From Neocallimastix lanati (nom. inval.) (lineage: Eukaryota > Neocallimastigomycota > Neocallimastigomycetes > Neocallimastigales > Neocallimastigaceae), in the NCBI GenBank assembly GCA_016946835.1, contig JACVTC010000132.1:147501-211500 (forward strand): 64,000 nt of DNA, read 5' to 3'. Positions within the stretch are counted from its first letter, which is position 1; the number at the start of each line of letters is the position of its first letter. A program made the translations under genes and the position numbers. Positions 1 through 11,848 of this stretch are shown one piece after another. The notes under the pieces are model-generated. The model did no database searches and had not been told where the DNA came from. It saw only the letters and a program-made list of their open reading frames with translations.

Positions 1-22
1 ATATATATATATATATCAAATT

Positions 23-23
<1 letters not shown>

Positions 24-68
<45 letters not shown>
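24..68 (+). repeat. Poly(T) run of about 45 nt
   Basis: An uninterrupted T tract beside a short TA repeat. Runs like this recur through the window and may be retrotransposed poly(A) tails read from the other strand, nucleosome-free spacers, or slippage products. Confidence 0.9.
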
Positions 69-69
<1 letters not shown>

Positions 70-439
70 TCTAATGACATAACATAAATTAATAAATTAA
101 TTTTATTTAGAAAAAATTTTAATTTTTTTTTTGATTCTAAAAATTTTATTCCCATTTCATTTTATATAATTCGTGATTTAAAGTAAAAAAATATTAAGAT
201 TGTATTTTAACACATTTTTTCATTTAATATTCTAATATTTCATATTTTTATAGTGATTTAAATATATTAAGAGTAATCTATATCATTTTTTTTTTGTATG
301 AAACAAATTATCATAGGTATTTCTATTCAAACTTTAATATAAAAAAAAATAAAAAAAATTATTTTTTTTTTTTTTATAATATAAACTTGAAATATATATT
401 ATTTATTATTGTTAAGAATTATGTATGTTAAAAAAATAG

Positions 440-615
440 ATAGACTGGTTCCTCAATCCTCAATAGGTATAACCTTTACTAATTAAAGTATGCCAATTCG
501 ACGTCGCTCTTGTGGAGATTCAGCCCACCACTTTCAAATAGTTCTCTTTTTAAATTCATTTTAGATGTCCTTACACAACAGTGAAAAGGAACCCAAGTTT
601 ACTCTTTCCAGGTAA
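440..615. repeat. Relic of a dispersed repeat, richer in G+C than its surroundings
   Basis: A block with far more G and C than the DNA around it. It shares an AAAGTRGTGGGCT-like core (minus strand) and a GACGYCG-type core with 57000-57140. One minus-strand frame reads KWWAESPQERRRIG. The alignment is patchy, and it could be the tail of an unidentified retroelement. Confidence 0.3.
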
Positions 616-622
616 ATTTTAT

Positions 623-654
<32 letters not shown>

Positions 655-2928
655 ATTATACACACAACCGTCTTTCTATTTACTAAATACAAGAATAGTA
701 TAGTACCCTTCAAGGGTAGGGTTAATATTCAATCCAGGGAAAATCTTTAATAAGAAATTGAGGTAATATCATAGAATAGAAACCTAAGTTTATTTTTAGG
801 AGCCGTAACAGTAGATTGAGTATGTAATTAATATACTTCAAATAATGTGAAGTATGTCATTTGCCACATTACGAATGCAAATAATTAATATATTAAACAT
901 TAATAATAATTTATAATAAATATAATAAATAAATAAATGTTTATATAAATTAAGATTGGACCTAATATTTAATTTTTTAATATTGATTATAATTATTTAT
1001 AAATCAATATAGATATACTATTATTTTTATTATTATTTTTTTATTATTAATTGCCTTTTTTAAAAAAAAAAATTATAATTAAAAATGTTAACATCAAAAA
1101 TAAAATATGTATATGTATACTTTAAAAAATATATTAATAAAATTTAGGATAATAAATTATATTTAGGATAATAACTTTATTTAGATTTATATTAGATTTA
1201 ATATTTTTTTTTATATATTAAATTAACCATATTTATTCATATATATTGATTTTTTTAAATAATTCACTTTTAATATAGAAATAAAAATAAAATAAAAAAA
1301 AAAAATAAAAATAAAAATAAAATTAAAGATTTTAAATTAATTCGTTCTGTCAATATTAAATTATGAAAAAATATTATATATATAATTTTTATATAATAAT
1401 AAGATAAAAAAAAAAAGATATATTAATCCGTTCTGTCAATATTAAATAATATATAATATTTATAATAATATTATTTTAAAAAAAATTTTTTTTAAATAAT
1501 TTAAATAAAAACTTACTGTATTTTTATACCAAAATAAAAAACTAAAAATAAAAAAAATAAATAAAGAAAATATAAAAAAAAAAATACGATTAAAATAATA
1601 ATTATTATATTTTACATAGAATTAATAAATAAGGTTAACTAATAATATAAATAATTAATGATATACTCTCTATTAAAATAATATTAATAATATCATAATT
1701 TGAAATTATATCACCAATTAATATGGATAATAAATAATAATGATTAATAATAATTAATGATTAAATAATATAAAATAAAGTAGTAACCAAAAGATATAAT
1801 AATAAAATTATTATAATTAAATAATAATTTTTTTATTATATTATATATTAGATTTTGAAATTATAATTTTATAAAATTAATCTTTAAAATTATTATAATT
1901 ATTATATCAAATTTAAAATTTTTGTATTTAAAAGTATACTTATATATGGTACATATAATTTTTAAAAAATTAGATATATTAACAGAGTTTTAATATTGAT
2001 TTGTATTATTTGTTCTATTTTAAAGAATTTAAAAAAAAAAAATTAAAATAAAAAAAAATAAATAAATAAATATATTTTTGATAAATTATTTTAAATACTA
2101 TATTTATATAAAAAAAAGTAAAAAATTAAATAATTTCATTATTTCTTTTTTGAAAAAAAAAAAAAAAACTAAATAATCCAAATTCATATATTTATGAATA
2201 TCCTGGTTTAAATTTACAAAGAGTTTACCAACAAAAGTTAAAATAAGAATTTCTTATAAAGACATACTAAAATATGATAAAAAAAAAAAAAACTCTAAAA
2301 GTGCCTATTCATTTTCACAAATAAATTAAAAATTATTAATTCTTTTAAAATATATATATTAAATATAAAATTATATATATATATATAAATATATATATAT
2401 TTTTTTAGCATCGTATATTTTTTTTTTTTATTTTTTTAAATATAATTTTTAAAAAATAATTTTAATTAATAACTTATATTATTACAATTTTTTAGCAATT
2501 ATTTAAAATATTCATCTAATAAATTTAATAATAAACAATTCAATATTTTTAATTTTTTTTTTTTTTCAATGAAACTTTAGCTTTATACATAGAATTTTTT
2601 TTTTATTAAATAATTTTTTAATTTAATATTTTATTAAAAAATTTTTAATATTTTATATAGAAAAATTATAATTTTTAATATATTACATTTTTACATATGT
2701 ATAATATATATTTCAAACTTTTTTATTTATAGAATAGTTTTTTTTTTTGAGAAAGGGAATAGGGTTAAGGTAAAAATAAAAGTAATTTATATATATTTTA
2801 TATTTTTTTTTTAAAAACTGAATTGTGATTAAAAAAAAGGAAAGTTTTTAATATAAATTATAATACTAAAAAGAAAAATATTATTATATTAAATGGGTTT
2901 CTATTCGTTATTATATATATATTAAATG

Positions 2929-3473
2929 GATAATGGATGATTTATTCATAAGAGAATGAATTAATATAATGGAGGACTTTATTTTATGAAATTCAAACAA
3001 TATATGGATATCTCATATATGAAAGTGTATTATATATATATAGTAAATATAAACTTATGTATAAGCTTATGTATTAAAAAATATACGACAATGTAATGAG
3101 AAGTCTATATAAATTTAAGTTTCTATATAAATTTTATAAAAATATATTATTAATACATATTATTTTAATTTATATATATATATATATATAAAAAGATTTA
3201 AAATTTAATTGAATTATCTTTAAAAAAAGTTTTAATTTATTAAAATATCTAAAAATCAAATAATTCAATAATAAAAAAAAAAAAAAAAAAAAAAAAGAGA
3301 AAGGATAAAAGAAAATGGCTTATTTTAATTTATATTATATATATATATATATATTATTTTTTATACACAATATAATATATTTTTAATATATAAAATTTTA
3401 GTATATTATTTGAAGTTATAAAAAGTCCTTCGTTGTATCAGCTGCTTCTTTTATGAATAAATCATCCATTATC
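2929..3473. repeat. Inverted repeat pair A (28-nt arms, 545 bp apart end to end)
   Basis: The left arm 2929-2956 (GATAATGGATGATTTATT...) is the reverse complement of 3446-3473 with one mismatch in 28. The span has no gene. It resembles a MITE or foldback element. Its right arm lies inside inverted repeat pair B (3305-3809). Confidence 0.7.
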
Positions 3474-3803
3474 TGTTAATTATTGTTATTATTATTATTA
3501 TTATTATTATTTTTTAATATTATAATATATATTATATTTTAAATTAATATTTTGTAATATATTATTCTTAATTATTATTATTGCCAGTAGAAAAATAGTA
3601 GTTGTGGTGATGTTGGTAAATATTAATATTTTTATATTATTTAATTTTATTTATTTTTTTTTTAATTTTTTTTATAAATTTTTTTATTTTTACTGAAAAT
3701 TAATTTAACTCGATTAATTTGATGTAACGGTAATTAATTAAACAAAAAAATTTTTTTTTTTTTTTTTTTTTTTTAAAATAATATATATTAAAAAGCCATT
3801 TTC

Positions 3804-3809
<6 letters not shown>
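3305..3809. repeat. Inverted repeat pair B, interlocked with pair A
   Basis: The left arm beginning ATAAAAGAAAATGGCTT at 3305 is repeated in reverse complement ending at 3809, with weaker similarity continuing to about 33 nt. The right end runs into an (ATT)n tract of about 60 nt. The arms of A and B alternate A-B-A'-B', so the two cannot simply be nested. Confidence 0.65.
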
Positions 3810-3867
<58 letters not shown>

Positions 3868-4141
3868 TTTTTTATTGATTTAAACTATTTTAAATAAATT
3901 AAAATATTTTAAAGGTAATTTAATTTATTTTTAAATTCTTATTTCTAATTTAAGTATTGTGTATTAATAGTATATTTTGGTTAGCAACTTCAAAAGAAAA
4001 TAATAATTTCTAAAAATCAAATATAAAAAGACAAAGAAAAAACAATATTAAAGAATAGAATATTTTTCTATTCTTTATCAATTAATATAACTAAAAAGGG
4101 AAAGAATAAACTTTTTTTTTTTTTTTTTTTAAAAAATTTAT

Positions 4142-4206
4142 GATTTTAAGGATTATATTAATATATAATCCTTAAAATCTAGTGGTATTATTAATATAAT
4201 ACTACT
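4142..4206. repeat. Two back-to-back perfect or near-perfect hairpins
   Basis: The arms 4142-4158 and 4163-4179 (GATTTTAAGGATTATAT) are perfect 17-nt complements around the loop TAAT. Immediately after, 4181-4191 and 4196-4206 form a second 11-nt hairpin with one mismatch and the same TAAT loop. The site is far from any gene. Confidence 0.75.
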
Positions 4207-6479
4207 TTTTTTAGAAAATATGAAAAGATCTATTAATATGATTTTTTTTTTTGTTTATCATTTATATAAATAATATTAAATTTATATTATTATTCTGGTT
4301 TTATTGTCTCTAAATGAAAGTAAAAGTAAATTTAATTTTCTTATAAATATTAGTACTTTTTTATAAATTAAATACCATATATAGTATAATTTGTTATATA
4401 TATAGTTTGCATTATATATATATAAAAATCATGTTTCACGTATGTTATTAATAAAACAATGTTATAATTGTTTATAGTTTACATCATAAAAAAAAAAAAT
4501 TATAATTATTATTAAAAACATAATATATATGGAATTAATAAATAAAATATTTGGAGTATATAAATCTAGATATTATGATATAATAAAAATATTATAATTT
4601 GAAGTTTTTCTATTCGTTTACTACTATCATCAATTACACAATAGAATTAAGATCTTTAAATTGTGAATATAAATATTAATGTATATTGATAATAAATAAT
4701 AATAGATGTTAATTCATTACTCATGATTATATAATTAGGAATATATTATATTTTAAAATATAATTGATTATTTATTTATAAAAATATAAAAATATATATA
4801 TGAATAGATAAATAATATTTCAAAAATTTAAAAAAACAAAAAAGTAAAAACTATTATATATATATATAATAGAGAAATTTAACTGTGAAAAAAAAAATGA
4901 AATACAATAACTAAATAAATGAATAAGAAAATAAATAAGAAAAATAAATAAATAAATAAATAAATAAATAAAATTTGATTCTTAAAAGTTTGAATTTTCA
5001 TTTATATTAAATTTTTAATTTTAATATTATATTTTTTTTTTTTTTTGATTAAAAATAAATTTATATGTTATTATTATCATTATGTGTATTCATATTATTT
5101 TTATATATTGATTTAAATGCTATTATCTTTAATTAGTCATAATTAATAATTGTCAATTCATTATTTCTTATTTCTTAAGAAAAAAAAATCATATAATAGA
5201 TCATATTTAATAATTATAGGTCAATATTATATCATATTATAAAAAAAAAAACAATATAATAAGTGTGAATTAATAATAAAATTAACAATTGATAATGAAG
5301 ATAATAGATAATGATGATAATAAGATAGAGTTATTATTTTATGACCGTAAATGTAATATGACAATATTGACAATATAATAATATTTTATTTAAATTTTAT
5401 TTAATATTTTTTTAAAAAAGGAAAATTTTTGGTTTATGTTAATTTATTTTGTGTTAGGGTGACAGAGACACTTAATACGGAAATTTTATTAAATATGAAA
5501 AAAAATTATTTTATAGTATTAAATTTAATTTAATATATTTAATAAAAATATTTTTCTCCAAAAAACTTTTTAACACATGACATAATTACATATAATTTAA
5601 TAAATAAATAAAAAAAATAAATAAAAAAATAAAGAAAAAAAAAAAAAAAAAACTTTTAAATATTTATTTATCTTTATATAAATTTATTTTTTTTTTATAT
5701 ATTATGTTAATATATTGCTAAATATATATTATATTGAAAATAAAATAAATATAGGAATAGAAATAATGAATATAAACATACTATTATTTTTATTTTATAT
5801 ATGGAAGTCCATATTATGATTATTTATTGTAATTATATATTATTTACTATATATTATATATTATATGTAATATATTTTATAATACTGTGTATTATATATT
5901 TATTATTTATTAATTATTATGATTTTATTTTAAATTATTAAGTTTTTTTTATTAATATTTTTATATATACTGTGCCTTTAATTCCCCTTATATTATATTA
6001 TATTTTTATTTATGATCAGCAGTAATAAAATTCAAATTAAAATCTTGGTTAATAATGATTTGTACTGTTGTAAATAAAAATAAAAATTAAAATAAGTAAA
6101 TAAAATATTAAGGTATATTTTATTTGTATAAATTTAAAGATAATGCCAATACCTTTTCTTAATAAATGATTTTTAGTTCATTGTCTCTAAAAAATTAATT
6201 GTTTTATTATTAATAAACTTTTTTTAAAAATTTTTATAAAATAAAGGACGGCAATAATCAATAATAATTAATTATAATAATAACTAATACTTCATATAAA
6301 ACTATTAAAAATAAAAAAAAAAAACTATATTATTTTATAACTGAATTATAATAAATATTTAAGTCACGTATAATGAATTTTATTAATTATTATTTTTAAA
6401 TAATATAATAAATTAATATATATTAATGTATCTCTCTATATATATGAAAAAATATATAATAAAATATTATTGTAAAATA

Positions 6480-6665
6480 CTAAATAAATAAATAAATAAA
6501 TAATAAATAAATGGATGAATAATAAATAATAATAATAATATTAATAAATATTAATAGAAACAATAATACTAATAATACTAATACTAATACTAATACTAAC
6601 ACTACTAATAATAATAATATTAATACTACTACTACTACTACTAATAATAATAATAATAATAATAA
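6480..6665 (+). repeat. Compound simple repeat (AATA, TACTAA, TAC, TAA units)
   Basis: Consecutive microsatellite tracts drift from AAAT through ACTAAT and ACT to AAT units. This is ordinary low-complexity DNA with no coding content. Confidence 0.85.
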
Positions 6666-8196
6666 GTATTGTTTCTTTTAATGAAAATCTTTTTTGAAAT
6701 GTTTTTTATCGATATATATATAACCAATATCTATATATTAATATATTAGTTTGTATCAAAGAAAAAAAAAAAAAAATAAATCTGATTGTTAATTAATTTA
6801 TAATTTAATAAGCTAAAAAAAGAAATTAATAAATGAAAAAAAAAGACACAAAAAAAAAAAAAGAAGAAAAAAGAAAAAAAATCTATATTACATATATATA
6901 AGATGAAATATTTGCTATTAACAGTAAAAAGTAAACTATAATTTTAATATTATTATTATTAAATTTGTATAATAAGTAATTAACAAAATAAATAAAAATG
7001 TTTATGAAAGATAATAAATTAAAAAACAAAACAAAATAAAACAAAACAAAACAAAAAAAAAAAAAGAAAAAAAAAAAGAAAAGAAAAAAAAAATTTTTTT
7101 TATGTATTAAAATAATAAAACTTAAAAAGGAAATATTTCTTTCTAAATTCCTTTTTAATATAATGTAATCAATTATGGAAACACTTTTAAACATTTTATT
7201 TTTTAATATTTTAAAATATAATTTTTATATTTATTCTTCATTACTCAATTTATTATGAAAATGGATTTAAATATGTTTTTTTTTTTTTTTATAAAAATTA
7301 TCAAAGTCGTTTTTATTATAATTTTTATTACATATACATATTCATATTTCAGCTTAAATATATATATATAAATTTTCTTCACAAATTTTTAGTCTTTTTT
7401 AGATATGGCTTGATGTTGATATTATATATTATTTTAATATGTTATATATTATTTGATATTGATTATATATATAATTCTATTATATGATAAAATATTAGAG
7501 TAAAATAAATTATTTAATATGATTTAAAATATTTAACTTTTTATATTGAGTAACGATGAGTAATTATTAAAAAAAATAATTAATATAAACTTAATTAAAT
7601 AAATAATAATGATAATCTATTTTATTTATAATTTACCAAAATATTTTTAATATATTTTCCTTTTTTTTTTTTTTTTTTTAAATTAAATAAAATATTTTTT
7701 AATAATTATTGTAAATAAAATATAACTATATATTATTTAAAATTTTAATAATTATGATCACAATATATTTTTTTTTATTAAATTTAGATAAATGTAGAAA
7801 ATAAATGAATATTTCATAAATAATGAATGTTTATAATAAATAAAGTTTTATTATGAAATTTATTTATTGGTTAAAAAACAATTTGTGGGTGAAATTATTA
7901 ACTTTGTAATCTTATTTAATAATATTATTGCTATATATTTGTATTTATTGTTATTATTAAAAAAAAAAAAAAAAAAAAAGAATAAGGGAAAAAAGAAACA
8001 GGGAAAAAAAATAATTTAAAAAAAAAAAAAAAATAAAAAAAATTATATTTTATATTGTTGTATATTGTTTTTTACAACAAAAGTTTATTTATTATTAAAT
8101 TATAATTAATTAAAATATATCAAAAATTAAAATAAAATAGTAAAATTAAAAAATTAAATAGTTTCATTTAATAAAGTTTTTTTTTTATTAATATAT

Positions 8197-8232
<36 letters not shown>

Positions 8233-8464
8233 ATATATAAATGAAGAAATTCTTGTTTTATTTCTATCAATCATAAAGTAAAAAAAAATAGAAATAAAAA
8301 AATATATTTCTATAAAAATTTAGTAATAAAATATAATTAAAAAAAAAAAAAAATTAAATAAATAAATTTTAAATATTAAGTAATAGAATAAAGAAATATA
8401 AAATATAAATTTAATATAAATTAAAAATAAATAATTATAGAAATAGATTAATTTATTACACAAA

Positions 8465-11400
8465 ATGAAATTCATTAATACTTTAGCTTTATTAGCTCTT
8501 ATTTTTGAATGCCAATTCTCAGCTGCTAAAACTGTTCCTAATGATGAAGCAGTTTCTAATGTTATTTCAGAAAAAACTTCCACAGTTAAAGCTGTTGCTT
8601 CCAATGAAGTTACTGATGCTGAACAAAATTTAAATGAATCTGATGTTGAGGAAGAAGTTGATGGTGTATCTGATGTCGAAGAAGTTGTTGAAGATTCCGG
8701 TGTTGAAGAAGTTACTGAAAACTCAGATTTTGAAGAAATTTCACAAGGTGTCGAGGAACCAGTTGTTCCAATTAAGCCAAGCAAGGATCAAAAAGTTGCT
8801 CCAAAGATCAATTTAACCCCAGTTGATTTTGAATTCATTAAAGATTCTAAGGTTATGGCTACTCTCTATATCGATGAAAGAGAATCTGAATACGATGGTA
8901 TTAGTCTCATTGCTCAAGCCCTTAAATCTGATGTTGCTAGAGTTATTGGTGATAAGGTTGATAATGAAGGTAATGCCACTGAAAGTGAAAATGGTTTAAA
9001 GATTGAAACTAATGCCGCCAACTTATCTGGTAAGATTATTGTTGCTGGTACTTTTGGTGAAAAGGGTAATGATGTTATTAACCAACTTGTCAAAGATAAA
9101 AAGATTAATTTAGAAAATCTTAATGGTAGATGGGAAAGTTATCAAATGCAAGTTGTTAAGGCTCCAATTGAAGGTGTCGATGAAGCTCTTGTCATTGTTG
9201 GTAGTGACAAGCGTGGTACTCTCTATGGTATGATGCATGTCTCCGAAATGATGGGCGTTTCCCCATGGGTCTGGTGGAGTGATGCCTTACCAGCTATTCA
9301 ATCTGATGTTACTCTTCCAGGTGAAGATTGTAATGTTATTTCTAAGGAACCATCTATTAAGTACCGTGGTATTTTCCTTAACGATGAAGCTCCTTCTCTT
9401 ACTACTTGGACCAATAAAAGATATGGTGGAAGAAACCAATACTTCTACCGTCAAGTATTTGAACTTTTAATTCGTTTAAAGGCTAACTACCTCTGGCCAT
9501 CTATGTGGGATGATGTTTTCAGTGCTGATGGTGAAGGTGATACTCTTGCTAATGCCAAACTTGCTGATAAATATGGTGTTGTTATGGGTACTTCTCACCA
9601 TGAACCTCTTTACCGTGCTGGTAAGGAATGGGGTCGTAACTATCGTAACGATTTACCATATACTTCAGGTCAAGCTTGGAATCTTTACAACATTCCAGGT
9701 CAAGAAAATTATCATCCAGAAGTTAATAAAGAAATTGAAGAATTTTGGGATGGTGGTGTTTCAAGAAACAGAGACTTTGAAAATATCTGTACTGTTGGTA
9801 TGCGTGGTGAAGATGATTCTACTCTTCCAGCTGCTGATGATCCACCAAGATACGCTGACTTATTAAACTACATTATTAACACTCAAAAAGATATTCTTAA
9901 GGCCCATAATGATACCAATCCAACTCAATTAGTTATTTACAAGGAAGTTGAAGATGCCTGGTATGCTGGTGAATTATACAACAAGGATTGTATGAAAGAT
10001 ACCTATGCCATGTTCTGTGATGATAACTGGGCCTACATGAGAACTCTTCCAACCCTTGAACAACAAAAGCAAATTGCTGGTTCTGGTATGTATTACCACT
10101 TCGATTATGTTGGTGCTCCAAAATCATACACCTGGGTTCAAAATACTCAAATCTCTACCATTTGGGATCAAATGTCTATTGCTTACGATTATGGAATTGA
10201 AGGTGTTTGGATTGCCAATGTTGGTGATTTAAAGCCAATGGAATTAAACATCGCCTACTTCCTTGATCTTGCTTATGACTATGAATACCTTGGTGTTGAG
10301 GGTGAAAAGAAACTTGATGAATACAAGAAGAACTGGGCCAAACAACAATTCAGTAGAAAGGATGGCCGTGGTTTAACTGACGAACAATGTGATGAAGTTG
10401 CCTATCTCATTGACAGATACCTTGATCTTGAAACCAAGCGTGTTGTTGAACATGTCTTATATAACACTGTAGATACCTGTTCTGATATGTACAGTATTGA
10501 TAACTACAATGAAGCTCTTAACATTCTTGCTGAATGTGATGATATTATGAACCGTACTGAAGCTTTATGGGCTGAAGTTCCAGAAGAATTAAAGGCTAAT
10601 TTCTACCAACTTGTCTACTATCCAGCCATGGCTGTTCCAAATGTATTAAAGATTCAAATCTACGCTGCCTTAAACAACAAATACGCTAAACTCGGTCTTA
10701 CTATTGCTAACAAATATGCCAAGTTATGCCAAGAAGCTATTGATCTTGATAATGAATTATTCGATGGTTACAACGAAGAGATGCCAGGTGTTATTGAATC
10801 TGGTAAGAAATGGAGTGGTATGATTTCTTGTGGACAAAACTATCACATTGGTCTTCAAGCCTGGGATCGTGACAGTGGTAAACTTCCAGATTTAATGACT
10901 GTTGAAGCCGATGCTAGCTCTACTGAAATGGAAGTTTTAGTTGAAAATATTACTGGTAGTTTCAGTACTATTTACACTACTGGTGAAGCCAAATTACCAA
11001 CCTTCAACAACGTTAGTGATGAAACCTTCGAAATTCAACTTCTTACTAAGGGTGGTGCCTATGAATTTGAAGCTAAGGCTGATGAATGGATCAAGATTTC
11101 TGATGCTACTGGTAAGGTTACTGATGAACAAAAAGTTAAAGTTTCCGTTGACTGGAGTAAGGTTAAGGAAGATAGTGAAGGTTCCATTGTTCTTACTTCT
11201 GGTGAACAAGTTGTAAAGGTTAATGTTGAAGCTAAGGTTATCGATGAAGCTAAATTAGAATCTAAGACTTATGTTATGACTCATGATTATGCTACTATTG
11301 ATGTTGCTAACTTCAGTAAGAAGGTCGATGGTAAGGGTACTAATAACCAAGGAAAGGTTGTTGATAACAAGATGATTGTCATTCCAGATAATGGTAAATA

Positions 11401-11848
11401 TTTAACCACTGTTAGAACCACTAGTTCTACTATTACCTATGAAACTGTTGAAGATTTAAAGGATGCTCCATATGTTGAATACAAGGTCTATGTCCCAGCT
11501 AAGGGTACCTTCAACTTAGAAAGTCAATTTAACCCAACCAGTAATCTTATCTATGGTGAAGAAAAATTAAGATACGGTATTAGTATTGATGATGGTGAAA
11601 TTGATATCATTAACACTCTTGTACCAGATTATTTAGCCGGTACTTGGAAGCAAGGTACTTGGGCTTCTGATATTGAAAACAACAGTAGAAGAAGTTTCAA
11701 GAACGACATTACTCTTGATGAAGGTGTTCATACTATTCGTTATTACCAATGTGATCCAAATCTTGCTTTAATTAGAATGACTCTCTTCAAGGGTAAATTA
11801 GCTACCGTTTACGGTAGTCCAGCTGAAAGTACTTTCATTAAAAACTAG
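8465..11848 (+). CDS. GH115 xylan alpha-1,2-(4-O-methyl)glucuronidase, secreted
   Basis: Complete 1127-residue protein. Residues 1-21 form a signal peptide (MKFINTLALLALIFECQFSA). Residues about 45-99 are an Asp/Glu-rich low-complexity segment with VEE/SDVEE repeats. The GH115 fold starts near residue 119, with family blocks KRYGGRNQYFYRQVFELL, RLKANYLWPSMWDDVF and GMRGEDD (445-451, carrying candidate catalytic acids). A helical region follows, then a BACON-like beta domain near 830-930 and a C-terminal beta-sandwich ending YGSPAEST. GH115 enzymes remove (methyl)glucuronic acid from internal xylose units of glucuronoxylan outside the cell. There is no dockerin, so it is probably free or held by the acidic segment. 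The ATG follows an A-rich leader (cacaaaATG), and no intron is needed. It lies 1.9 kb upstream of an esterase on the same strand. The family call is confident; the exact substrate is inferred. Confidence 0.93.
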   Translation: MKFINTLALLALIFECQFSAAKTVPNDEAVSNVISEKTSTVKAVASNEVTDAEQNLNESDVEEEVDGVSDVEEVVEDSGVEEVTENSDFEEISQGVEEPVVPIKPSKDQKVAPKINLTPVDFEFIKDSKVMATLYIDERESEYDGISLIAQALKSDVARVIGDKVDNEGNATESENGLKIETNAANLSGKIIVAGTFGEKGNDVINQLVKDKKINLENLNGRWESYQMQVVKAPIEGVDEALVIVGSDKRGTLYGMMHVSEMMGVSPWVWWSDALPAIQSDVTLPGEDCNVISKEPSIKYRGIFLNDEAPSLTTWTNKRYGGRNQYFYRQVFELLIRLKANYLWPSMWDDVFSADGEGDTLANAKLADKYGVVMGTSHHEPLYRAGKEWGRNYRNDLPYTSGQAWNLYNIPGQENYHPEVNKEIEEFWDGGVSRNRDFENICTVGMRGEDDSTLPAADDPPRYADLLNYIINTQKDILKAHNDTNPTQLVIYKEVEDAWYAGELYNKDCMKDTYAMFCDDNWAYMRTLPTLEQQKQIAGSGMYYHFDYVGAPKSYTWVQNTQISTIWDQMSIAYDYGIEGVWIANVGDLKPMELNIAYFLDLAYDYEYLGVEGEKKLDEYKKNWAKQQFSRKDGRGLTDEQCDEVAYLIDRYLDLETKRVVEHVLYNTVDTCSDMYSIDNYNEALNILAECDDIMNRTEALWAEVPEELKANFYQLVYYPAMAVPNVLKIQIYAALNNKYAKLGLTIANKYAKLCQEAIDLDNELFDGYNEEMPGVIESGKKWSGMISCGQNYHIGLQAWDRDSGKLPDLMTVEADASSTEMEVLVENITGSFSTIYTTGEAKLPTFNNVSDETFEIQLLTKGGAYEFEAKADEWIKISDATGKVTDEQKVKVSVDWSKVKEDSEGSIVLTSGEQVVKVNVEAKVIDEAKLESKTYVMTHDYATIDVANFSKKVDGKGTNNQGKVVDNKMIVIPDNGKYLTTVRTTSSTITYETVEDLKDAPYVEYKVYVPAKGTFNLESQFNPTSNLIYGEEKLRYGISIDDGEIDIINTLVPDYLAGTWKQGTWASDIENNSRRSFKNDITLDEGVHTIRYYQCDPNLALIRMTLFKGKLATVYGSPAESTFIKN

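Larger units (their letters stand above)
1..8464. other. Gene-free A/T-rich intergenic DNA
   Basis: No reading frame with protein-like composition is seen on either strand. The stretch is homopolymer runs, TA, ATT and AATA simple repeats, and a few inverted repeats listed separately. Short frames here translate into F/I/L/Y/N/K strings and are not credible genes. The last few hundred bases should contain the promoter and 5' leader of the GH115 gene, but no single element can be named. Confidence 0.8.

Noticed and set aside
6883-7194. 103-codon minus-strand frame
   Set aside because: Built from A-runs on the plus strand (Phe and Leu strings); no domain or signal beyond homopolymers.
8320-8784. 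154-codon frame on the minus strand over the GH115 start
   Set aside because: Antisense shadow of the acidic segment of GH115 (giving Ser/Thr-rich sequence) running into A/T spacer.
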